NCBI GenBank assembly: GCA_019240655.1
Contig: JAFAXX010000096.1
Coordinates: 1 to 51,825, forward strand
Length of the DNA: 51,825 nt
Source of the DNA: Solirubrobacterales bacterium
GTDB lineage: Bacteria > Actinomycetota > Thermoleophilia > Solirubrobacterales > Solirubrobacteraceae
Reading direction: 5' to 3'
Below are positions 25,819 through 33,972 of this stretch, piece after piece. Under the pieces are notes generated by a model. The model had not been told where the DNA came from. It did no database searches and saw only the letters and a list, made by a program, of their open reading frames with translations. The position numbers were made by a program, and so were the translations under genes. The number at the start of each line of letters is the position of its first letter. The first letter of the stretch is position 1.

Positions 25819-26646
25819 TCAGACAAACGCCTCGACGAGCGTGTTCCCGGCCACCGCTGCGGCCGCCCGCACCCGCTCGGCGTAGGCCTCGAAATCACCG
25901 GTGCGAAGCGATTGCGGGCCGTCGCAGATTGCCTCCTCAGGGCGGGGATGAACCTCCACGATCACCCCATCCGCGCCGGCGGCGGCCGCCGCCAGAGACA
26001 GCGGGCCGACCAGCTCCCGGCGCCCGGCGGCATGGCTCGGATCGACGACCACCGGCAGGTGGGTGAGCTCCTTGAGCACCGGCACGCCGCTGATGTCGAG
26101 CGTGAACCGGTAGGCGGTCTCGAACGTGCGGATGCCCCGCTCGCACAGGATCACCGCGGGATTGCCCTCGGCCAGGATGTACTCGGCCGCCATCAGCAGC
26201 TCCTCGAGAGTGCTCGACAGGCCCCGCTTGAGCAGCACCGGAGCGCCGGCGCGGCCGACCTCCGTCAGCAGCGAGTAGTTCTGCATGTTGCGCGCGCCGA
26301 TCTGGACCACGTCGGCCACCTCGAGCACCGCGTCGAGATCGCGCACGTCCATGAGCTCGGTGACGATCGGAAGCCCGGTCTCGCGCTTGGCCTCCGCGAG
26401 CAGGCGAAGCCCCTCCTGACCGAGGCCCTGGAACGAGTACGGCGAGGTTCTCGGCTTGTAGGCGCCGCCCCTGAACATGGTGGCGCCGGCGTCGCGCACC
26501 GCGCAGGCGGTTTCGAGCGTCTGCTCGCGCGACTCCACCGTGCACGGCCCCGCGATCAGCGCGAAGTGCCCGCCGCCGATCCTCCGGCCGGCGATCTCGA
26601 GCACGGTGCGCTCCTCTCGGGCGGCGTATTTCATGTCGATCGTCAC
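25819..26646 (-). CDS. aroF: DAHP synthase, type I-beta (KDOPS-like)
   Basis: The 275-residue enzyme has the I-beta core: [78 protein letters not shown] and EVHPRPE. There is no N-terminal ferredoxin-like or chorismate-mutase regulatory domain, so it is expected to be free of classical feedback inhibition. The GTG at 26646 has a good ribosome binding site (AAAGGA). It is the first structural gene after the aromatic leader peptide and hairpin at 26690-26810, so transcriptional attenuation could be its main control. Confidence 0.94.
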   Translation of the reverse strand: MTIDMKYAAREERTVLEIAGRRIGGGHFALIAGPCTVESREQTLETACAVRDAGATMFRGGAYKPRTSPYSFQGLGQEGLRLLAEAKRETGLPIVTELMDVRDLDAVLEVADVVQIGARNMQNYSLLTEVGRAGAPVLLKRGLSSTLEELLMAAEYILAEGNPAVILCERGIRTFETAYRFTLDISGVPVLKELTHLPVVVDPSHAAGRRELVGPLSLAAAAAGADGVIVEVHPRPEEAICDGPQSLRTGDFEAYAERVRAAAAVAGNTLVEAFV

Positions 26647-26689
26647 TGCTCGTCCTTTCTGTGCCTGGGAACTGTAGGGAGGTCGGGTC

Positions 26690-26749
26690 GCTAACGGCGC
26701 TCGGGCCCCGACGGCGTCAGGGCAGCGACAGGCAGGCCGAGCGCCTAGC
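26690..26749 (-). promoter_or_regulatory. Candidate attenuator hairpin downstream of the aromatic leader peptide
   Basis: A perfect 9-bp stem (minus strand GGCGCTCGG at 26745-26737 with CCGAGCGCC at 26704-26696) is extended by GCTA/TAGC outside it. The 5' arm begins at the leader stop codon, so a ribosome finishing or stalling in the leader would change its folding. A competing pairing GTCGCT/AGCGAC lies partly inside. No T-tract follows, so termination might be Rho-aided, or control might be of another kind. Confidence 0.55.
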
Positions 26750-26810
26750 TAAATCGCCAGGCGTACCAGAGGGACCAGCGGCGAGGGGTGGTGTGGCCGT
26801 GGTCGCTCAT
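26745..26810 (-). CDS. Aromatic amino acid leader peptide (attenuator peptide), 21 residues
   Basis: A short frame ATG...TAG lies 98 bp upstream of the I-beta DAHP synthase gene. Its second half reads [12 protein letters not shown], with Trp at residues 12, 15 and 18, Tyr at 16 and Phe at 20. All three aromatic amino acids are thus present, and in ten codons Trp alone occurs three times. This is the hallmark of ribosome-stalling leaders of trp/aro operons. The stop codon is part of the 5' arm of a stable hairpin, and a sigma-70-like promoter lies just upstream. An in-frame ATG at 26849 is possible but would lie in the promoter. The ribosome binding site is weak. Leader peptides are established for aromatic genes in Actinobacteria; this one is inferred from sequence. 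Confidence 0.7.
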   Translation of the reverse strand: MSDHGHTTPRRWSLWYAWRFS

Positions 26811-26826
26811 AGGACTCGGGACGGTT

Positions 26827-26854
26827 TTTATCAGAGGCGGGTTGGCCATCGCAA
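26827..26854 (-). promoter_or_regulatory. Candidate promoter for the aromatic operon leader
   Basis: Minus strand: TTGCGA (26854-26849) and GATAAA (26832-26827) are 16 nt apart, within a rare A/T-rich island. The start of transcription would fall about 10 nt before the leader ATG. Confidence 0.5.
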
Positions 26855-26905
26855 GCCACGGCCCGGGACGCGCCCGACCGGCCGCCGCGGGCGACGGCCC
26901 AGGGC

Positions 26906-27991
26906 TCAGGCCAGGAGCTCGGCCATCGCCGCCACGAACTTGCGGTTCTCGGCGTCGGTGCCGACGGTGACCCGCATCGCGCCGTCCCGCCCAAGCGAGC
27001 GGCCCGCCCGCACGAGCACGCCCCGGTCGCGCAGGCCGGCGATCACGTCCGTCTCCTCGACGCCGTCGGGCAACCGCGCCCAGAGGAAGTTGGCGTCCGC
27101 TTCGGCCACCCACAGCCCGAGCCGGCGCAGGCCGTCCTCGAGCTCGAGGCGGGAGGCGATCGCCGAGGTCACGCGCCGCTCGACGTCGTCCTGGTGCCTG
27201 AGCGCCTCAACCGCGGCGGCGTGGGCGGCGACGTTCAGATAGAACGGCTGGCGGACCTGCTCGACCGCGGCGCGGAACGCCTCGGTGGCGCAGAGCGCGT
27301 AGCCGACCCGCATTCCGGCCAGGCCGTAGACCTTCGAGAAGGTCCGTAGCAGGACGAGGTTGGAGTGGCGGCGGAGCAGCTCGACCGAGGCGTAGGGGTC
27401 GCCGAGCGCGAGCGCGAACTCGCAGTAGGCCTCGTCGAGGATCACACACACGTGGCGCGGCACGCGGGCCAGGAACGCCTCGATCTCATCGAGCGGCAAT
27501 GCTGTCGCGGTCGGGTTGTTGGGATTGCAGATCAGCACGAGCCGGGTGGCCACGGTGATCTCGGCCGCCATCGCGCCGAGGTCGTGGCGCTCGTCGACGT
27601 CGAGCGGCACCTGAATCGCCCGCGCGTCGGACGCGGCGGCGAGGTGCGGGTACATCGAGAACGACGGCCACGCGTAAAGAATCTCCGCGCCCGGCTCGAG
27701 GAGCGCCGCGCCGGCGGCCAGCAGGATGTCGCAGGAGCCGTTGCCGAGCGCGATGCGCTCGGGCGGGATCCCGTAGCGATCGGCCAACGCTCGCCGCAGC
27801 GGCCAGTAGGAGGGATCCGGGTAGCGGTGGGCCCCGGCGAGGGCGCGGTGGGCCGCCTCGACGACCTGGGGTAGCGGCGCGAAGGCCGACTCGTTCGAAG
27901 CGAGCAGCGCGATCTCTGCGCCGAGGTCGTAGCCGGCGGCCAGCGGATACGACGGCATGCGGCGGATGCGCTCGGCGAACTCGATGCTCAC
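26906..27991 (-). CDS. hisC: Histidinol-phosphate/aromatic aminotransferase (PLP, class I)
   Basis: The 361-residue fold-type I aminotransferase has ALGNGSCDILL, CNPNNPTATALP, LDEAYCEF, and the PLP lysine (Lys220) in RTFSKVYGLAGMRVGY. It matches HisC-type enzymes. The neighbours are chorismate mutase, DAHP synthases and prephenate dehydrogenase, with no other his genes in view. It may therefore transaminate phenylpyruvate or 4-hydroxyphenylpyruvate, perhaps besides histidinol phosphate. The start is the ATG at 27991, 7 bases after the aroH stop. Confidence 0.88.
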   Translation of the reverse strand: MSIEFAERIRRMPSYPLAAGYDLGAEIALLASNESAFAPLPQVVEAAHRALAGAHRYPDPSYWPLRRALADRYGIPPERIALGNGSCDILLAAGAALLEPGAEILYAWPSFSMYPHLAAASDARAIQVPLDVDERHDLGAMAAEITVATRLVLICNPNNPTATALPLDEIEAFLARVPRHVCVILDEAYCEFALALGDPYASVELLRRHSNLVLLRTFSKVYGLAGMRVGYALCATEAFRAAVEQVRQPFYLNVAAHAAAVEALRHQDDVERRVTSAIASRLELEDGLRRLGLWVAEADANFLWARLPDGVEETDVIAGLRDRGVLVRAGRSLGRDGAMRVTVGTDAENRKFVAAMAELLA

Positions 27992-27998
27992 GGCGCGC

Positions 27999-28364
27999 CT
28001 ATTGTGCCGACTCGAGATCGGCCCTCAGCACGCGGGCCTCGCCGAGGTAGACGTGGCGGGGACGGTGGTCCTCGGGCGCGTAGTAGTGCAGCAGCGTCCT
28101 GATCACCCGCGGAAGCGAGCCCGGCACCGGCACCTCCCGCGTGCACAGCAGCGGGACGGCGTTCAGCCCCAGCCGCCGGGCCGCGACGGCCGGGAACTCG
28201 GCGTCGAGATCCTCGGTGAGCGTGAAGATGCAGCTCACCATCGCCTCCGGCACGAGGCCGTTTCGCTGCATGAGCTCGCGCATCAGCTCGTCGGTGGCGG
28301 CGAGGATCGCCTCAGCTTGATTGGCTTGCACGCTGTTGGCGCCCCGTAGCGCGAAGAGCCGCAT
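27999..28364 (-). CDS. aroH: Chorismate mutase, AroH type
   Basis: This small enzyme rearranges chorismate to prephenate. The 121-residue product carries the AroH-type features: ALRGAN with the active-site Arg7 near the N-terminus, FTLTEDLDAEFPAVAAR, PLLCTREVPVPGSLPRVIR and HVYLGEARVLR. It is the Bacillus subtilis AroH kind, not the helical AroQ kind. The ATG at 28364 lies inside the end of the upstream membrane glycosyltransferase gene (53-base overlap). The next gene is hisC. Confidence 0.92.
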   Translation of the reverse strand: MRLFALRGANSVQANQAEAILAATDELMRELMQRNGLVPEAMVSCIFTLTEDLDAEFPAVAARRLGLNAVPLLCTREVPVPGSLPRVIRTLLHYYAPEDHRPRHVYLGEARVLRADLESAQ

Positions 28365-30009
28365 CGCCGGCGGATTCTGCCAGAGGCTCGCTCGGCCGGC
28401 TGGGCGTGTCGAGCTCGTACACGCTCGAGCACCCGAACCGGGTGACCGCCACGGTAAGCGGCGCCAGCTGGCGGTCGAGGTCGGGCGTCGAGCCGCAGTC
28501 GGCGAGCACGAACCGGGCTCCGGTGGAGCGGATGAACGCCTCGGCCTGGCCGTCCGGCAACGACCCGCCGAACAGATTGTTGAGCTCGCCGATCCGCGTG
28601 TAGCAGCCTGGTTCTGACCACAGGCAGTCGCCGTAGTACGTCTTGCGCCCGGTTTCGGCCGGCACGGCCTCCCCCAGGTACGAGCTCGCGACCACTCCGC
28701 CGGGCTCGGGGTTCTTGGCCAGGTAGCGAAGCGCCTGCTTCTCGTCGCGGGCGATGAAGTTTGCGTTGGCCGGCTGGGGCGACGCATGATTGGCCGCGAA
28801 CGCGAGCAGATACACGGTCGCGGGGACCGTCATCAGCGTCACGGCAGCCGCCGCGACCGCGCGGGGGCGCCGCACCCGGTGTAGGCGCAGGCGCTGCGCC
28901 CCGCGCACCGCGAGCACGGCCAGCGGGATGGTGACGCCGTTGAACGCGTGCAGCGGGGTGGCGCTCAGCTCGGTGGCCGACAGCACCCACACGGCCAACG
29001 CCGCGAACGGCCAGATGCGCGTCGCCGAGGTCAGGAACGAGACCGAGCGGCCGCGGTAGGCGAGCGCGGCCGGGATCGCCAGCGGGGCGAGCCCGAGCAC
29101 GATCGCCCACAGCGAGAAGCCGTGCTTGCTGGCGTCGCGCGCCAGCTGCCACGAGAGGTCGGTGTGGCCCAGGATCAGGTAGTAGAGCAGCGGCAGCCCG
29201 GTCACCGCAACGGTGACGATCGGAAGCGCCGGCCGCGCCGGCCGGCGCCGTGTCCCACGCCACATCGCGAGCTCCGCCCCGAGCAGGATGACGATCAGCA
29301 GCTCCCCCTGCCACGGGTGAAGGATCGCTGCCGTCGCGCCGAGCACCGCCGGCTTCCAGGTAATCCGGCCGGCGGTTCGTCCGCGGTCGTACTCGAGGAT
29401 CGCGAACGCCATCAGCGCCACCGCCAGCAGCCCGAACGTGTAGCCCCAGGACAGGAAGCCGAGGAACAGGTCGCCGACGACGGTGAAGTCCCCGTCGACG
29501 ATGCTGAAGGACCCGAAGAACAGCCCCAGCACGAGCGCGGCGCGGAGCGGCCACCGCCCGACCAGGCTGCGATCGCAGTACGCCCGGACGGCGAAGAACG
29601 CCGCGACGACCGCGACGGGCTTCCACAGGATCAGCGACAGCCATGGCGCGAGGCCGAGGGCGGTGAGGACCGCCGAGATCTCGACGGCCGGCTGGAAGTA
29701 GTCGGTCGAGGTCGAGCGAAGCACGAACAGGTTGCCGGAGAGCAGGTGGTGCGAGGCGTCCTGGATCCACGCCAGGTACTGGAGCTGGTCGACCACATAG
29801 AGGCCGTCGGTGCCCGTCCACACCCGGCCGTGGGCGATCACCTGCCAGAGATCGAGCCCGAGAACCCACAGCGACAGGCCGGCGAACACGGCCAGGACCC
29901 CGAGCTCGAAGCGGTCGATTCGCCGGCGCCGCGGCGCGCGCAACCGCGACGGCCGCTCGTGGCCCCACGGACCGGCACCCGCCTCGCCGACGTTCATTTC
30001 AACGCGCAT
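28312..30009 (-). CDS. Polytopic membrane protein, GT-C glycosyltransferase-like
   Basis: The 565-residue protein has roughly 11-12 transmembrane helices and a C-terminal soluble part of about 140 residues. The first extracytoplasmic loop is long (VWTGTDGLYVVDQLQYLAWIQDASHHLL), with acidic residues placed as in GT-C enzymes. I cannot assign a family with certainty. It may use polyprenyl-phosphate sugars, like its membrane neighbours. The ATG at 30009 is preceded at 9 nt by TAACGT. An ATG four codons later is an alternative. Its 3' end overlaps aroH by 53 bases. Confidence 0.7.
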   Translation of the reverse strand: MRVEMNVGEAGAGPWGHERPSRLRAPRRRRIDRFELGVLAVFAGLSLWVLGLDLWQVIAHGRVWTGTDGLYVVDQLQYLAWIQDASHHLLSGNLFVLRSTSTDYFQPAVEISAVLTALGLAPWLSLILWKPVAVVAAFFAVRAYCDRSLVGRWPLRAALVLGLFFGSFSIVDGDFTVVGDLFLGFLSWGYTFGLLAVALMAFAILEYDRGRTAGRITWKPAVLGATAAILHPWQGELLIVILLGAELAMWRGTRRRPARPALPIVTVAVTGLPLLYYLILGHTDLSWQLARDASKHGFSLWAIVLGLAPLAIPAALAYRGRSVSFLTSATRIWPFAALAVWVLSATELSATPLHAFNGVTIPLAVLAVRGAQRLRLHRVRRPRAVAAAAVTLMTVPATVYLLAFAANHASPQPANANFIARDEKQALRYLAKNPEPGGVVASSYLGEAVPAETGRKTYYGDCLWSEPGCYTRIGELNNLFGGSLPDGQAEAFIRSTGARFVLADCGSTPDLDRQLAPLTVAVTRFGCSSVYELDTPSRPSEPLAESAGDAALRATGRQQRASQSS

Positions 30010-30018
30010 AAGCCAGCG

Positions 30019-30024
30019 ACGTTA
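30019..30024 (-). promoter_or_regulatory. Candidate -10 element (TAACGT)
   Basis: It lies 9 nt upstream of the ATG at 30009, in a 70-bp A/T-richer gap after the GT87-like gene. Confidence 0.35.
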
Positions 30025-30079
30025 ACAGCACGCTAATAACCTCGCCGTAAGCCCAGTTGTAACGCCGGCTCAAGGCCGC

Positions 30080-31573
30080 TCAGCGCGAGAGCTTCTGCGC
30101 CAGGCTGGAGGACGCCTGCCCGACCGCGGTGTTCAGCGGGTTGATGCCGTGGTTGCTCAGCCAGATGGCCGTCGACGGGATGAACGTGAGCAGCACGTAC
30201 ACGGTCAGCGCGAGGGCCACGCGGCGCAGCCGCAGGCTCGTCCCGAGCACCGCCAGCGGCAGGACCCAGATCGCGTACCACGGCATCAGCCACGACAGGC
30301 TGGCGATCAGCGCCACCGTCGCCCATCCCGCGCGCGAGATCCAGTCGCCGCCGCGCCACATCAGCAGCGCGACCGTCAGCACGACCCCCACCGTGGCCAG
30401 GCGCAGGAGCCCCGGCGTGCCGCCGCCGATGCCGATCGCCAGTCCCACCACCTGCGGGAAGCTGAATCCGGTCAGCAGCGTGCTCTGCTGCGAGAGGTTG
30501 GGCAGCGAGACGCCGAACAGCGCGAGGTCGAGTGCGATCAGCGGCAGCGCCCCCAGCGCCGCGCCAATCAGGATTGCGCGGCGCCGGCGGGCCGGCCGAG
30601 CGGCGAGGAGCAGGAACGGCAGCAGGATCACCGCGGTGAACTTGACGGCGACGGCCAGCATCAGCACGGCTCCGGCGCGGCGGTCGCGCTGGCTCAGGAC
30701 GAGGACGATCGCCCCGGTCGCCGGCAGCAGCATGAAGAAGTCGTTGTGGAAGCCCGCCATCGCGTACATCAGATAGACCGGGTTGGCGGCCACGAACGTC
30801 ACGGCGTACCGCGGGTCGCGCCCGAGCAGGGTGGCACAGCGCCACACTACGGCGACGAAGCCGAGGCTGGCGAGGAGGGTGCCCACCTTGACCGCCCAGT
30901 ACGCGACGGGGAGCGGCACGAAGGACAGCGGATAGGTGAGCGCGGTGAACAGCGGACCGTACGGGCTGCTCAGGTTGTGCCAGCTCGCGAAGCGGTACAC
31001 CGGGTCGTGCATTTCCGCCAGCATCGTGTGCGTGTACGGGTTCAGGTGATGAAGCGCGCCGAGCCGCGCGTAGCCGAGGTAGTTCCAGACATCACTCAGC
31101 TGCAGCTGTGGGCTCAGCAGGATGAGAGCGTGCGCGAGGAGCACGAAGCCGGCGATCGAGCGCATCGAGACGGTGCGCACGGAGCCCAGCAAGACGGCGT
31201 AGGCGATCAGCATCACCACCATCAGCAAGCTGAAGCCGTACGAGAGGAGGGTGTAGCTGCGGGGCAGCCATTTGACCAGCGGGTGCAGTGGGCCCGATTG
31301 CCAGCCGGGGACGTCGAGGTAGCTGCGGGGCACGAGCACGTTGTCGCCCGTGGCCGCGAAGACGACGATGATCGCCGTACAGATCAGCAGCGTGGCCAGG
31401 GCCACGCGGCCGGCCTTGGGGTGGGCGGCCACGCGCAGCCCAGGCAGCCGGCGCCCGGCAAACAGTCCCGCCAGGCGCGGCAGCGCCACCGCCGGCTTCG
31501 CCGGCGCGCCGGCGCGTACCGGCGCGGACGCCAGGGCGAGCGAAGTGTCCGCGTCGGTGGGATCGGTTGCCAT
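30080..31573 (-). CDS. GT87-like (DUF2029) polyprenyl-phosphate mannosyltransferase family membrane protein
   Basis: The 497-residue protein has a short cytoplasmic N-terminus and about 11-12 transmembrane helices. It contains SDVWNYLGYARLGALHHLNPYT with the acidic residue expected in the first catalytic loop, then SSPYGPLFTALTYP and a FHNDFF motif. These match actinobacterial GT-C alpha-mannosyltransferases that act on lipomannan or related glycans, though the exact product is unknown. I chose the ATG at 31573 (MATDPTDADTS); upstream in-frame starts add low-complexity sequence that runs across the divergent promoter region. Confidence 0.8.
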   Translation of the reverse strand: MATDPTDADTSLALASAPVRAGAPAKPAVALPRLAGLFAGRRLPGLRVAAHPKAGRVALATLLICTAIIVVFAATGDNVLVPRSYLDVPGWQSGPLHPLVKWLPRSYTLLSYGFSLLMVVMLIAYAVLLGSVRTVSMRSIAGFVLLAHALILLSPQLQLSDVWNYLGYARLGALHHLNPYTHTMLAEMHDPVYRFASWHNLSSPYGPLFTALTYPLSFVPLPVAYWAVKVGTLLASLGFVAVVWRCATLLGRDPRYAVTFVAANPVYLMYAMAGFHNDFFMLLPATGAIVLVLSQRDRRAGAVLMLAVAVKFTAVILLPFLLLAARPARRRRAILIGAALGALPLIALDLALFGVSLPNLSQQSTLLTGFSFPQVVGLAIGIGGGTPGLLRLATVGVVLTVALLMWRGGDWISRAGWATVALIASLSWLMPWYAIWVLPLAVLGTSLRLRRVALALTVYVLLTFIPSTAIWLSNHGINPLNTAVGQASSSLAQKLSR

Positions 31574-31692
31574 CTGCCCGCGAATAGTGCCCGGTCGCCC
31601 CTCTGGCATGCCGGGCGGATCGGTTGAAATCCGGTTAAGCGCCCGCGGTCGGGCGGGGCCGCCGAGCAGAGTGTGGCGGCGGGGACGGCGCC

Positions 31693-31698
31693 TAAGAT
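31693..31698 (+). promoter_or_regulatory. Candidate -10 element for the GT39-like gene (TAAGAT)
   Basis: TAAGAT lies 8 nt upstream of the GTG at 31707, suggesting a leaderless transcript from the 133-bp divergent region. Confidence 0.4.
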
Positions 31699-31706
31699 CA
31701 TGGTGG

Positions 31707-33269
31707 GTGAGTTCGTCCTCCGCAGTCGAGATACGCCGCCGTCCGGCGCCGGCGCGCGCCGCCGCGCGCACCCGGCGCCTGACCGTCACCCGGGAAGCCG
31801 CCGTGGTGATCGGGCTGACCCTGCTCGCGGCGCTGCTTCGCTTCTGGCGCATCGGCCATCAGGGCTTCTGGTTCGACGAGGCCAACACCGCGCTGCTCGT
31901 TCACTTCTCCCCCGGGCGGATGCTCGGGCTGATCCCCCGGTCGGAATCGACGCCGCCCCTCTACTACTGCTTGGCCTGGGTGTGGGCGAGGGTCTTCGGC
32001 TACACCGAGGCACCGCTGCGCTCGCTCTCGGCGGTGGCCGGGGTTGCCACCGTGCCCCTGGCCTACGGCGCCGCTGCGAAGCTCATCTCCACCCGTGCCG
32101 GAACGATCGCCGCGGCGCTGACCGCCTGCAGCCCGCTGCTGATCTGGTACTCGCAGGAGGCCCGCTCCTACGCGCTGCTCGTGCTGTTCACGAGCGCGGC
32201 GCTGTTCGCCTTCGCCCACGCCCGGAGCTCGCCCGGGCCGCGTCCGCTGACGGCGTGGGCGATCGCCAGCGCCCTGGCCCTGGCGACTCACTACTACGCC
32301 GTGCTGGCGATCGTGCCGGAGGCGGTCTGGCTGCTCGCGCTGCACCGCCGCCGGCGCCCGGTGCAGGTGGCGGTCGCGGTGGTGGCGGCGTGCGGGCTGG
32401 CGCTGATCCCGCTCGCCCTCAGCCAGAAGGGCACCGGCAGATCTAACTGGATCGCCACCGTGTCGCTGCTGCGGCGACTCGGAGAGGTGCTGCCCCAGTC
32501 GCTGCTCGGCTTCGGCGCACCGGCGTGGGCGGTGCTCGGGCCGGTGGCGTTGGCGATCACCGCCCTGGCCCTGGTGCTGCTGGTGACGCGCTCGCGCCCG
32601 CGCGAGCGCAGCGGCGCGCTCGTGGCGGCCGGCATCGCGGTGGGGGGCCTTGGAGTGAATCTGCTCATGATCGCCGCGGGGGTGGATGACTTGATCACCC
32701 GCAATCTGCTCGCGCTGTGGCTGCCGGCGGCGGTGGTGGTGGCGGGCGGACTGGCGGCCGGCCGCGCGCGCCGACTCGGGCTTGCGTTCGCGCTCGTGCT
32801 GTGCGCGCTCGGCGTGACCGCCGCGGTCGGGGTGGCGGTCGACCGCAACCTGGAGCGCCCGGACTGGCGCGTGGTCGCCCGGCTCCTCGGCCCGCGGCCG
32901 GCGGGCGCCGGCCCCCGCGCGATCCTCGTCGCCCACTACCGGGACCTGCTGCCCCTGTCGCTGTACCTGCCGGGCCTGCGGTTCTCCGGCCGGGCCGGCG
33001 CGCGGGTCTCCGAGCTCGACGTCGTCGAGTTCACCTCGCCGCCGAGCGCCGGCTTCTGCTGGTGGGGCTCGGCGTGCAACCTGTGGCCCGTGCGGACCCA
33101 GCACCGGTTCGATGTTCCCGGCTTCCACGAGGCGTGGGAGCGCCACGCCCTCCAGTTCACCGTGATCCGCCTGATCGCCTCGCGGCCGGTGAGGCTCGGT
33201 CCGCGGGAGGTGGGGCGGGCCGTGCGGACGACGCGCCTGCGCAACGACGAGTTCCTTCTGCAGCGCTGA
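31707..33269 (+). CDS. GT39/ArnT-like membrane glycosyltransferase
   Basis: The 520-residue protein has a first transmembrane helix (AAVVIGLTLLAALLRF) followed by GHQGFWFDEANTALL, where the DE pair is the GT-C catalytic signature. A STPPLYYCLAWVW helix start and ARSYALLVLF follow, as in GT39-type mannosyltransferases. About 10-11 helices are followed by a C-terminal soluble part. The GTG at 31707 is supported by an upstream TAAGAT hexamer. The 3' end overlaps the convergent pseudouridine synthase gene by 113 bases. Confidence 0.83.
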   Translation: MSSSSAVEIRRRPAPARAAARTRRLTVTREAAVVIGLTLLAALLRFWRIGHQGFWFDEANTALLVHFSPGRMLGLIPRSESTPPLYYCLAWVWARVFGYTEAPLRSLSAVAGVATVPLAYGAAAKLISTRAGTIAAALTACSPLLIWYSQEARSYALLVLFTSAALFAFAHARSSPGPRPLTAWAIASALALATHYYAVLAIVPEAVWLLALHRRRRPVQVAVAVVAACGLALIPLALSQKGTGRSNWIATVSLLRRLGEVLPQSLLGFGAPAWAVLGPVALAITALALVLLVTRSRPRERSGALVAAGIAVGGLGVNLLMIAAGVDDLITRNLLALWLPAAVVVAGGLAAGRARRLGLAFALVLCALGVTAAVGVAVDRNLERPDWRVVARLLGPRPAGAGPRAILVAHYRDLLPLSLYLPGLRFSGRAGARVSELDVVEFTSPPSAGFCWWGSACNLWPVRTQHRFDVPGFHEAWERHALQFTVIRLIASRPVRLGPREVGRAVRTTRLRNDEFLLQR

Positions 33270-33951
33270 ACAGCGCCTGCACCTCGGCGTCGCCGAGCCG
33301 GCGGAAAGCCCCGGGCTTCAGCTCGCCGAGGCTGAGCGGCCCGAACGCGACCCGCTCGAGGCGCCTCACCGGGTGCCCGACCAGCTCGCACATCCGCCTC
33401 ACTTGCCGCTTGCGCCCTTCGCGCAGGGTTATCTCGAGGGTGTCGGGCGCCAGGCGCCGCACCCTGGCCGGCGCGGTGAGCCCGTCCTCGAGCCGTACCC
33501 CGGCCCGCAGCGCCCGTACCGCGGCGTCGCGCACCGGCGCCGGCGCAACCTTGACCCGATATGTCTTCTCGACCTCGAACCGGGGATGCGTCATCCGGTG
33601 CGCGAGCTCTCCGTCGTTGGTCAGCAGGATCAACCCGGTGGTGTCGCGGTCGAGGCGGCCGACGGGATACAGGCGCACCGACGCGGGGATCAGCGAGACC
33701 ACGGTCGGGCGGCCCTGGGGATCCCTCGCGGTCGAGACCACGCCGGCGGGTTTGTTGAGCGCGTAGACCACGCGTTCAGTGCGGCTGTCGACCGGCGCTC
33801 CGTCGAGCTCGACGCGGTCTTCGGGGTCCACGTCGCGGGCTGGGTCGGTGACCACGACCCCCGCCACGGTGACGCGCCCGGCGCGCACGATATCTGCGGC
33901 GGCCCGGCGCGAGGCGACGCCGGCGGAGGCGAGGTACTTGGCCAGCCGCAT
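33157..33951 (-). CDS. rluB: 23S rRNA pseudouridine synthase, RluB/RsuA family
   Basis: The 264-residue protein has an N-terminal S4 RNA-binding domain (MRLAKYLASAGVASRRAA). Its synthase core carries the catalytic Asp101 in YPVGRLDRDTTGLILLTNDG, plus LREGRKRQVRRMCELVGHPV near the end. About 40 Ala/Pro/Arg-rich residues extend past the usual C-terminus and account for the overlap with the convergent GT gene. The ATG is 21 bases from the divergent rlmN start. The scpA-scpB-rluB order is common, here interrupted by rlmN. Confidence 0.92.
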   Translation of the reverse strand: MRLAKYLASAGVASRRAAADIVRAGRVTVAGVVVTDPARDVDPEDRVELDGAPVDSRTERVVYALNKPAGVVSTARDPQGRPTVVSLIPASVRLYPVGRLDRDTTGLILLTNDGELAHRMTHPRFEVEKTYRVKVAPAPVRDAAVRALRAGVRLEDGLTAPARVRRLAPDTLEITLREGRKRQVRRMCELVGHPVRRLERVAFGPLSLGELKPGAFRRLGDAEVQALFSAAEGTRRCAGASSARPAPPPADRASPAARRSGGSR

Positions 33952-33960
33952 TCGGCTGCC

Positions 33961-33966
33961 ACCATA
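33961..33966 (-). promoter_or_regulatory. Candidate -10 element for rluB (TATGGT)
   Basis: TATGGT lies 9 nt before the rluB ATG, in the 21-bp space between two divergent start codons. Confidence 0.4.
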
Positions 33967-33972
33967 GAGAGC

